Under the pieces are notes generated by a model, which was given only the letters and a program-made list of their open reading frames with translations, searched no databases and was not told where the DNA came from. Of a stretch of DNA of 25,306 nt, positions 18,001 to 25,306 are shown in pieces. Both the position numbers and the translations under genes were made by a program. Origin of the DNA: Intoshia linei (Eukaryota; Orthonectida; Rhopaluridae). Position 1 is the first letter of the stretch. Each line of letters starts with the position of its first letter. The stretch lies in assembly GCA_001642005.1 (NCBI GenBank), contig LWCA01000504.1:1-25306 (forward strand). Direction: 5' to 3'.

Positions 18001-21000
18001 AATTGGTTGAGGTTTTACTTGAAAAATCGACATCGGCATCAGGACAATTATATCGTGCTTATAATATGTATGAGGTAGTGTGTTTATTTTTATTATTGTT
18101 TTTATTGCTTTATTTTAATTTATTTATAATAATCTTTTAATTAAAGGAAAAAGACGCACATTTTACGCTGGAACTCGCCAGTTTATCTTCAGCAGATATC
18201 ATCAAGGCTATTACTATTTGCTTACAGGCAGCAAATTATTGTCACGATATGCAAGTTCACAAACGGCTTGTCAAGGTTCATTCTTACTTACATTGATTGT
18301 ACTAGGCAACTGGTGGCATATTGAAAGTTTGATTTATTTAATTTACTTTTATTTTAGACGGCTAGATTGGGAATGAAATTTTGTTCTGTAAATTCCGCAG
18401 AAGAAATTAAAGACACATGTATTCAACTTCGTATTCTGAATGTTACACGTAATGCCGATGTTGGAATTTATCCGACTTTTCATCAGTAATTTTGATTTTA
18501 ATTTAATTTATATCTACAAATATGTTACAAAACTTGATCTACGAACAAATAGATCATTTGCAAAACATTGCATTTTTTTATTGTGATTTTTTAGATTAAT
18601 GTTATTTTCTTATGATTTACTCATCCAACGATTAATCAATTTAAATATGTTTTCCTTGGCATTTCGTATAATCAATTATATCAAAATGGAAAATAATAAA
18701 TTACTCATTGAATGTATCAAAGCATGGGCTGTTGAACAGGCAAATTTAAGGATTTGTTATAAAACTGAATGTTTGTTTGTTACTACTTTCAAATCTGAAG
18801 TTTGCATCAAAACTAAGAGTCTGAGAATATAATTTTACAAAAACGGCGAGCATTCAGTTGAGTGACATTTTCTTAGTTAATCATAATATTTATTTTTTTA
18901 AAATATTTTTTCTGGTTTCTTCAAGGTTTTTTTTATGATAATGACAATTTAAATTTAGTATGATTTTTAAGGGATGTTTTTACCCAATTTTTAAGGATTT
19001 TAAAGACAATTTTGGGACCAAAATTTTTTAGAGTTTTGAAATGAATATTATTTTTTTATCCAATTTTTAAAGATTTTGAATATAATTTTTTTAGACTAAA
19101 ATTTTGTAGGGTTTTTAAGGGAACATTTTTTTCACCTTATTTTTAGAGATTTTGAAGATCACATATAATGTTAAAAATGTTCTTTTTAAAATTACCCATC
19201 CTAATTAATACTGAAATATATAAAATAATCCTTACTTATACAATATGTATAATATATTACGCGATTTTTTTTTGTGTGTGTATGTGTGTGTTCCACTTTA
19301 TTTAAATAACTACCCGTCAAGAATTTTTTAAACACTACATTTCAATTACAGTTTTTTTCGGGACGTATATTGAGATAAATTTCAACCTCCCAATTTCACA
19401 TCTTACAGATCAAAAATACCAATTGTCTTTATTTTGAAAATCAAACGAGTTGAAAAATTTAAAAAATATATACGCTGATACGGATTTTAAAATCATAAAA
19501 ATTACCATAAATTTAAATTTAAAAAAATTATATATTCAGGGCCAAAACCATAAATTACTCTTCTTTTTTTAATCAAAACAGCCCTAGAATTTTAAAAAAT
19601 TTACAGGTGGTACAGTTGTATCCTGTTAAGTACAGTTGTATCCTGTTAACACACATAAAAAATTTCAATCCGAATAAGTGACGACCTTCACGGTAAAAAA
19701 AGCATTTAATTTATATATTTTTTCTCGAAATTATTTTATTAAAACAAAAAATGTGACATAATTAACTGTCCGAAAATTAAAAAAAAAATTAGTCTGATAG
19801 AGCTTATTCCAGTTGATGTAAATACAAAAGTTCAACCCGAGAAATCTACGCATTCCCGATGAAAAATAATATTGAATATATTATCAACCAATATTTTTCA
19901 AATATTTTGATTAAAATAAAAATTGAAAATGTAAATATTGATCCTACAATTTCAAAAAAATTGAGCATTGAACGTCTACACATTTCCAATAAAGAAATAT
20001 GGGTGAAAATCTATATAATTCATTCCTTCGGAATTTTTTTCATTGCTACGCAATTTTTAAATTTCAAATTTGTATTTTCAAAACATTTTTAATAAAATTT
20101 AAATAGAAACTACAATAACGAAACTATTAGTAATACAACTTTGTTGATATCATTTTTATATTTATTACAAGTGAAAGTAAGATAAATTTTTGGAGAATTA
20201 TCATAGGGTTTTTAGGAAATTTTTTTACTTGTTTTCAAGGGGGTTTAAGGAAATTTTTTTTTGCACTGGATAAAGCTGAGATAGAATTTATGCTAAATCA
20301 AACTAAAGGAATTTATTAAATATACTTTACTTTTACCAATTAGGGTGAAAAATTTTTAGTAAAAAAGTGGCCACCTATTTCGAAACGAGGAATAATTATT
20401 TTAGTATCTCATTAATAAGTAATTTAGATTAAAAATATAAAAAACGATGAAGTTTTATCAAAAGCATTAATAAAATCATTTAAAGAGACTGGCATGATAA
20501 TTGATGCCTGTTACAAAGTGGCCAAACATGCTAAAAAAATTAAGCGTATTCAACTCTCTAATATGGTATGATTGGGATTAAATTAATTACATTTTTTGTT
20601 AATTTCTATTGCTCATTTAGCTCATGGAACATTTACCTGATTCTGAAATTAAAGTAAATTTTTTTCTTGAAGAACATCGAATTGATGATGCCATTCACGA
20701 AGCTTTATTCTCGGGAAATACATTTATTGGTAAATGAACAAGAAATGATTATACGAATGTTTTCAATTGACATGGTCACTTTTCCAATGTTTAGGATATT
20801 TTTCTGCCATAAAACCCCATTTTATTATTTAATAATTATTAAACAGCTATGGACCTTATAACAGGGATGGGAAACATCAATCGAAACAATGGCCCGAAAT
20901 AATTTTTATTATAAAAATTATTTTTTAATGTAAAATTCTAAATTGTACATTATAATTAAAATTAACATTAAGAGATTAAAAATTTACATAGTAACATATT

Positions 21001-23846
21001 TTTTCGTCTTAAATGAGCAAGATAATAAAAAAGAGAAAAGTGGACTCTGAATGCAGAATTTTCCAAAAATTATGGGAATTAGAATATTATTTCATGGAAC
21101 ACTACAAAAAACTTGTTTGTGTAATCTGCCATTAAAAATGTTGCTTTTAATAAAGTGAATAACATCAAGCTTCATTATGAAAGCAAACATAAATCGACAC
21201 TTTAAAAAATTCATGGAAATTTGAGATTAGACGAATTTAATAAATTAAAAAATGGTTTAAAAAAACAGGCTATTTTATTCACGAATAGGGTTACCAACTG
21301 CATTATTTTCCCCCTGAGACTTCGAATTTTCAAATTCAACTCAGAGTTAAGGGTTAAGTGATATTTATCAGGTTAATTTAATTATTTCAATCAAAATCAT
21401 CAGATCAGACATATTTTATTTATATTGGATGAATAAGCGACTGTATTTGATGTATAAGATTATAACTGTATATAATATATATAACTATATATATAAACTG
21501 TTATTATTTTTTTAAAAAGAGACCACAAAGCAAAAGAGGGCCCCCAAAAAAAATAACACGCTTCGTTCAAAAATTCGGGTTGAGAATAACTTAATGTTGG
21601 TAACCGTATTCACGAATAGAATGGGTACAGATAAAAATAATATTAATGCCAGTTATGTTATTTCAAAATTGATTGCTCAACGCATGAAACCGGTATCTGA
21701 TGGAGAGTTTATTAAAGTGCCTAAGTTGCAGTTTTTGTCAGAGGCGTAAATTACAAATTTGAATTTGTTGAAAAATTTTTTGAATTGATACCTATGAAAG
21801 GGAATTGCACTGGAATAGACGTCTTTGATGCAATAATGAAAATGATCTTAAAAGCAAATCTTAACATACGTAAATTTGTTGGGCTTACTACGGACGGTTC
21901 TCCATCTATGATAGGCTCAAAAAAAGGAATTGTAAATTTAATGCAAGAACATTTAAAAAATGAAGAAATTTCAATTTATCTAAAAATTTTTCATTGTATA
22001 ATTAATCAAGAAGAATTATGTGGAAAATCGATGAAACTCGATGATATAATAACATTTGTCATAAAAACTGTCAATTTTATTTTGTATAATAAAAATATAA
22101 ATAAATATATTCAAACTAAAAATTCTTAAAATTTATTTTTCCGGCCCACCCATCTATTTTATATAATAAAGGGCCCGCTATCACAGAAAGTCGCCCATCC
22201 CTGCCCTATAACGATATTTTAAGTTTTGTTAAAAGGTTCGGTAAATTCCCTAGACATTATTGGATAAATGACTAAATTAAATATATCTATATATTGATTT
22301 TAGTTGGTGACATTACTTTTAAATTACGAGAAATGATTACGTTTGTTCAATTTCTGAATATTATGACAAAAAAACAAATTATTTATTCGTTTTTTCGATA
22401 TGTAATACATTTATTTATTTTTTAATTTTATTTGAAAATATCGCTATTTATTATTTTCACATTTTATTATCTTAGATTTGTTTTCATATTGAATTTGATA
22501 TGTTGGAAACTTTATACGATCAAGCCGATAATCATGACAAATTAGCTCGAATTATTTGCAATAATTACAATAATATGGTTAATATTTATATCCATATTTT
22601 TGGTAAATTTTATTTCATTGTTTAGCCGTACGAAAAAAAAACAGAAGTATTAGTAAAATTACAGAGTTTATTCACCAAATCCAAGCAGTTATTATATCAC
22701 GATGTAAGTGTAGTGGTAAGCGTGTAACTATGATTAACGTAAATATTTCATTTAAGCTTGTTTAACTTTTTTATTGACAAGTGTATTAAAATATTCTTGG
22801 TCAGAAAATTGTGTCTTTAAATATTATGTACATTAATGTTGCATGTAACATTGCATTTGTTCATATTAAGCTAATATAAAACGCATAGTATGCTAATCAG
22901 GAACGTACTCTGCTATCTAAACAGCAGCAGTATGAAAAAGATTATAGCGGTGATTTTGTTGGTTTACCAGTTTTTGATACTCTTGTTGAATTGTTGAGAC
23001 ATGGTGCACAGTCGGAGGCAAAAAATTTAAAAAATCGATTCAAATTATCAGACAAAAGGTATTCCAATACTTATCAAATATTATTATCATTATAATTATT
23101 AGTTTTTTCATAATCAAAATTACATTATTTGCATTGTCCAATCAATGGGGTGAAGTAGAAAAATTTTCTTGCAAAAGTAGTTATTTAGAGGTAAATTTTG
23201 TAAACATGTTTATTTAAAATTATTCACATTTTAGACAATTATAAACATTTGTATAAAATATGGAAATATTGATACTACAAAAATATTGATATCAAATTTA
23301 AATGATCCGAAAACTTGTATAAAGTATTACCTTAAAGCTGGGTATTACATTTTATTGAACCATTAATATTATGAATTTTTGATTTTATTTTTAGTTTACA
23401 AGAAATATAAGTTTAGATATTTTTAAATTTTTTTTTATCCTAATTTGTTAAAAAAAATAAAGCAACGTTCAATCTAAAGCCGAACATACCTCTAGGCGAC
23501 CGAAAATTAAAAATTACTTTCTAAGCTAACGATGCGTAGTGTCATATAGCCTTGTTTACCTCTCCTAGCCTCTTAAATTTACAATTTAAATTTTAAATAG
23601 CTTTTACTCTAAACACATTAAATTCTAGAATTTAACAAAAAATATGACATCCTAATCATTTGGGTCTAATGTAAACTGGTATATAAAGTTTTTGAAATTA
23701 ATTTTAGGTTCTATGAAGATGCGGCCATGGTAGCCTACAAGGCATCAAATAAAAGTTATTTGCAACATATAATGGGCTTTTCAAATTTATTTAACAATAA
23801 TCACGAAAATATAAGAGATTTTATCGATAAATTAATGGATTCTTAA
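12058..23846 (+). CDS. VPS16: VPS16, core subunit of HOPS/CORVET, 22 exons
   Basis: VPS16 is a beta-propeller plus alpha-solenoid protein of the class C VPS core. It recruits VPS33 for endosome/lysosome tethering. Exons: 12058-12095, 12131-12213, 12250-12353, 12484-12612, 12656-12800, 13284-13408, 13447-13560, 14072-14127, 17282-17448, 17998-18074, 18147-18275, 18358-18485, 18595-18739, 20428-20565, 20621-20729, 22304-22401, 22476-22577, 22626-22703, 22901-23058, 23103-23190, 23235-23341 and 23708-23846. All phases agree, giving about 818 aa (human 839). Diagnostic blocks are LIQKDGAVLTFSVHG (propeller), KFCSVNSAEEIKDTCIQLRI, ETLYDQADNHDKLARI, PVFDTLVELLRHGAQSEAK, WGEVEKFSCK and AGFYEDAAMVAYKA. 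The solenoid from exon 10 on aligns best; exon 1 and exon 8 rest on short matches. Exon 13 appears to use a GC donor. Introns 8, 13 and 15 are swollen by repeats. Confidence 0.95.
12929..13162. mobile_element. Decayed hAT-like element in VPS16 intron 5
   Basis: The left side starts CAGGGCCGAGTCGAC and the right side ends GGCCGACCACCCCTG, compatible with hAT termini. No 8-bp target duplication is seen (TCTATATA versus AAGCTGTC), so the borders are tentative. The internal GCGTAATGCCATATATCCC resembles sequence at 4951-4970 and 23527-23545. Confidence 0.35.
14587..14817. mobile_element. hAT-like MITE, 231 bp, nested in the Tigger element
   Basis: The left end CAGGGTTCTCAACC and right end (reverse complement CAGTGATTCTCAAATG) form imperfect inverted repeats. 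The flanking 8-mers GTATACAA (14579-14586) and ATATACAG (14818-14825) agree at six of eight positions. There is no coding capacity. Confidence 0.75.
14930..16192 (-). pseudogene. Tigger/pogo transposase N-terminal remnant, split by an insertion
   Basis: On the - strand from the ATG at 16192: KRKSIDLFDKIKLIEEVESG is the CENP-B-type N-terminal helix-turn-helix of Tigger transposases, followed by KTYGQMDAKFD. A 955-bp element interrupts it at 16080. The frame resumes left of 15126 with TIVSIFKNRDNIMK, the recognition helix of the same domain, then decays through stops. No DDE catalytic domain is present in the window. Confidence 0.85.
15126..16080. mobile_element. hAT-like element, 955 bp, inserted in the Tigger transposase
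   Basis: It is flanked by perfect 8-bp direct repeats ATCTAGCC (15118-15125 and 16081-16088). The ends CAGATGCACAA and, reverse complemented, CAGGGGTGCACAA are imperfect inverted repeats. The interior shows no transposase, but it contains tandem AT-rich blocks at 15545-15735 (CTTTTACCAATATTTTT and CTTTTACTAATATTTTT). It is non-autonomous. Confidence 0.85.
17030..17200 (+). repeat. Minisatellite, unit about 38 bp, five copies
   Basis: The units read GAAAGTTTGGTTAAAAAAAA then TCTTAAAAACCC with variation. It is the same family as the array in TSR1 intron 15 and in the same orientation relative to the host gene. Confidence 0.65.
17449..17997 (+). other. VPS16 intron 9 (549 bp) ending in a hAT-like terminus
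   Basis: AT-rich. Positions 17964-17978 (GTTGAGAACCCCCTG) form a hAT-type right end only 19 bp before exon 10, so transposon debris now abuts the branch point and acceptor region. No matching left end was found. Confidence 0.55.
18835..19160 (+). repeat. Second copy of the intronic element with 75-80-bp units
   Basis: It begins with GAGCATTCAGTTGAGTGACA, resembling AAACATTCAGTTGTGCGCTA near 4256. Two or three units of the TTTTTAAGGGA / ACCCAATTTTTAAGGATTTT type follow, as in TSR1 intron 5. Confidence 0.6.
19273..19291. repeat. GT microsatellite
   Basis: A short (TG)n run with one TA interruption inside VPS16 intron 13. Confidence 0.8.
19610..19649. repeat. Perfect tandem duplication of 20 bp
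   Basis: GTACAGTTGTATCCTGTTAA occurs twice back to back. Perfect identity suggests a recent event within an otherwise decayed intron. Confidence 0.9.
21013..22128 (+). pseudogene. hAT transposase pseudogene (ZBED5/GTF2IRD2-like)
   Basis: From the ATG at 21013 it reads KRKVDSECRIFQKLWELEYY, then LVCVICH (BED-finger-like start), a stop at 21134 and frame breaks, then HYESKHKS and LRLDEFNKLKNGLKKQ. After the nested insertion the frame resumes with INASYVISKLIAQRMKP and DGEFIKVP. A gap and stop follow, then FVGLTTDGSPSMIGSKKGIV and IFHCIINQEELCGKS, a region typical of hAT-Charlie-like transposases. The C-terminal dimerisation region is missing. It is clearly inactive. Confidence 0.88.
21289..21606. 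mobile_element. 318-bp inverted-repeat element nested in the hAT transposase
   Basis: The ends GGTTACCAAC and GTTGGTAACC(G) are inverted repeats of about 10 bp. The element is bounded by identical 13-bp direct repeats TATTCACGAATAG (21276-21288 and 21607-21619). Removing the element and one repeat restores the transposase frame across the junction (ILFTNRMGTDKNN). No coding capacity. Superfamily unknown. Confidence 0.85.
23342..23707 (+). other. VPS16 intron 21 (366 bp) with hAT-family debris
   Basis: Around 23490-23580 the motifs GGCGACCGAAAATTAAAAAT and GCGTAGTGTCATATAGCC match the style of the relics at 12929-13162 and 4951-4986, so the three share a source family. No gene is seen. Confidence 0.5.
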
Positions 23847-24787
23847 TTTTGTAAATTTCTTAAAGTTGTATTAAATTATTACGTAATTTTAACTATAAAT
23901 CAGGCTTTAAAACATTGATTCGCCGTATTGATAATAATTTCCGTAGATAAAGTTGTATATTACATATATTGTATACCAGTGTCTCTCAACGGTGGGTCGC
24001 CCATTGGGGTCGACTTTTTAAAATATTTTACAGAATACACAACCTAGAAAAACTTTTTTCCACAACCCTAGTCTTCAAATCAGGTGAATATTGGCAGATG
24101 TTTGACTTTTTTTTTTAATATTTTCAATTATTGTAACTAATCTTAATCTTATTACTTTATTTTGAGAATATTTTTCTTACGAAATTTTAAAAGGGAGATT
24201 TTTTTGAACATACCCTTAAGGTGGAATTTTCGGCTTATTTGTATACAAAACTTTAAAAACGAAGATTTTTTAAAATTTTTTTAACCAAGCTCTTGAAGGG
24301 GAATTTTATAATTATTTTGTTTACAAAACCTTAAAGGCGAGGGTTTTTTAAGATTTTTTTAACCGCGTCCAAAAAATGCGTCAATAAAATTTATACATTA
24401 AAAGAATGAGAATTTAAATCTCATCATGATGATATACATCTTATGATTTGATCATATCAATTTTAGAAATTATTAGCGAAAAACCCAATTAATTGGATTA
24501 ATCCTTATTTCTATAAAAAAATACTGATATGAAGTTTTATTCGTACTTGATTGTATTAATTTTTGAAATAATGCAATGCTTTTTTGACAACTATTGTTAT
24601 ATTTGTGGAATATTTATGGAATATGTATTTAAATCGTCTAGAATGTATAATACAACTAATAAATTGATGCAAGAGAAATACAAACTTACCTACAAGCGCA
24701 GTATTTTTTTTAATATTTGGAGCCCCACAAAAATCAAATTAAAAAATTAATAATTTACTAAAAACTTTTTTCAAATTATATCAAAAA
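23847..24787. other. Intergenic DNA after VPS16, with hAT-like end and repeats
   Basis: CAGTGTCTCTCAACGGTGGG at 23977 looks like a hAT left terminus, with no right end seen. Positions 24190-24370 hold two or three units of AAAACTTTAAAAACGAAGATT type, an inverted relative of the 38-40-bp minisatellite. A 73-aa open frame at 24529-24750 is AT-driven and has no recognisable motif. Confidence 0.45.
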
Positions 24788-24961
24788 ATGGGCTGCCTTT
24801 ATACGTCCAAAATACACCTCATAGAAAGTCATAGTGATAGATTACCTATAAATTGCATAACCGCAAGTGACGAACACGGTGAATGTTTTATCAAACTAAA
24901 AATTTTTGAAAAACGGTTTCATGGATTGAATTACCAAAGAATGCTTGCCGATTATTTGTGA
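24788..24961 (+). CDS. Small hypothetical protein (57 aa), possibly BolA-like
   Basis: The ATG has a good animal start context (AAAAAATGG) and the frame is richer in G/C than its surroundings. The protein starts MGCLYTSK: Gly2, Cys3 and Thr6 fit N-myristoylation/palmitoylation signals, though this is only a pattern. The C-terminal half, DEHGECFIKLKIFEKRFHG followed by QRMLADYL, loosely resembles the beta-strand and F-x-G region of BolA proteins. However, the conserved RH is absent and the protein is shorter than BolA (about 80-90 aa). It may be a single-exon gene, a first exon, or chance. The first AATAAA downstream is at about 25107. Confidence 0.35.
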   Translation: MGCLYTSKIHLIESHSDRLPINCITASDEHGECFIKLKIFEKRFHGLNYQRMLADYL

Positions 24962-25144
24962 ACAATTAAAAATATTAATTAACTTAATTTTTGTATATAT
25001 GTTGTATTTATTTTATTAGGTTTAATTTAAATTTATATTGCTATTAATTAATTAATGCGATATATCTGAAGTACAAAAATCACGTAAAAATATTTTTGAC
25101 GCAAGAAAATAAATCTTTTTTTGTTGTTTAGTGTAATAAACTTT

Positions 25145-25306
25145 TTATTGATCTAAGAAAATATGTAGTAAACAATTAATAATGTACTGTAAACAATACC
25201 TAAAAAACATGTTCGATTTTGGAAACATTGACGGGTTAAAGGTTAATATTAATAGTTCATCAAGTTTATCACATTGCAAAAATAGAGTACTCCATGTCTT
25301 TTGACC
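25145..25306 (-). CDS. Weak open frame running off the right edge
   Basis: On the - strand 53 codons are open from the window edge to TAA at 25145-25147, including LFLQCDKLDELLILTFNPSM. An AATAAA overlaps the stop region. It could be the last exon of a gene to the right. The composition is AT-rich and no family is recognised. Confidence 0.2.
   Translation of the reverse strand, partial: GQKTWSTLFLQCDKLDELLILTFNPSMFPKSNMFFRYCLQYIINCLLHIFLDQ

Larger units (their letters stand above)
18740..20427 (+). other. VPS16 intron 13 (1688 bp), apparent GC-AG intron
   Basis: The VPS16 reading frame requires a junction after WAVEQ (CAG|GCAAAT), joining to IKNIKNDEV at the AATTTAG acceptor. No GT donor at this point keeps the alignment. 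The intron contains a repeat element (18835-19160), a GT microsatellite and a 20-bp tandem duplication. An AT-rich open frame at 19859-20092 is probably non-coding. Confidence 0.6.
20862..22203 (+). mobile_element. hAT element with ZBED-type transposase remnant
   Basis: It lies in VPS16 intron 15. The left end CAGGGATGGGAAAC and right end (reverse complement CAGGGATGGGCGAC) are inverted repeats. The flanking 8-mers CCTTATAA (20854-20861) and CCCTATAA (22204-22211) match at seven of eight positions. Inside are transposase fragments and a nested 318-bp element. Confidence 0.9.

Noticed and set aside
19859-20092. 77-aa AT-rich open frame in VPS16 intron 13
   Set aside because: It has some protein-like look (PTISKKLSIERLHISNKEIW) but no family match and no splice context, so it was left as unsupported.
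24529-24750. 73-aa open frame after VPS16
   Set aside because: It has extreme AT-driven composition, no motifs and no homology that I recognise.
1-25306. tRNA, rRNA or other structured RNA genes
   Set aside because: No cloverleaf, TPsiC-type GGTTCGAATC box or conserved rRNA block was seen on either strand by eye; a covariance-model scan was not possible here.

Overview
The window is nuclear DNA of a small-genome animal. It is extremely AT-rich, its genes are split by spliceosomal introns (mostly GTAA/GTTA donors and TTTTAG/TTTAG acceptors), and it carries metazoan-type genes, including a FMRFamide-receptor-like GPCR, among many decayed DNA transposons. There are no bacterial features such as operons or ribosome binding sites. 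Many introns of 35-44 bp next to others above 1 kb, with near-normal protein lengths, would suit a reduced parasitic bilaterian such as an orthonectid. That taxon is inference only.

Layout: (1) 178-1420, + strand, is the 3' end of a calcineurin A catalytic subunit gene: calmodulin-binding helix, autoinhibitory segment, stop and poly(A) signal. (2) 1691-2290, - strand, is a broken GPCR copy. (3) 2690-10299, + strand, is a complete 16-exon gene for TSR1 (about 741 aa), a 40S ribosome assembly factor. Its 2.8-kb intron 6 holds a three-exon GPCR gene on the opposite strand (7729 down to 5403). (4) 10300-12057 is intergenic and holds a Tc1-type element with long inverted repeats plus isolated hAT-like ends. 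(5) 12058-23846, + strand, is a complete 22-exon gene for VPS16 (about 818 aa), a core HOPS/CORVET subunit. Its introns contain a pogo/Tigger element with two hAT-like elements nested inside it, a ZBED-type hAT element itself interrupted by a 318-bp inverted-repeat element, and several minisatellite-like arrays. (6) 23847-25306 holds transposon debris, a possible 57-aa gene starting MGC, and a weak ORF running off the right edge.

The three housekeeping genes share orientation but have unrelated jobs: Ca2+ signalling, ribosome assembly and endolysosomal tethering. I reconstructed exons by matching translated blocks to remembered family sequences and keeping GT/AG and phase consistent. All TSR1 and VPS16 junctions keep frame. 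I found no new defence or operon-like system. The most unusual structures are the antisense intron-nested GPCR family with a shared breakpoint, and the layered transposon insertions.
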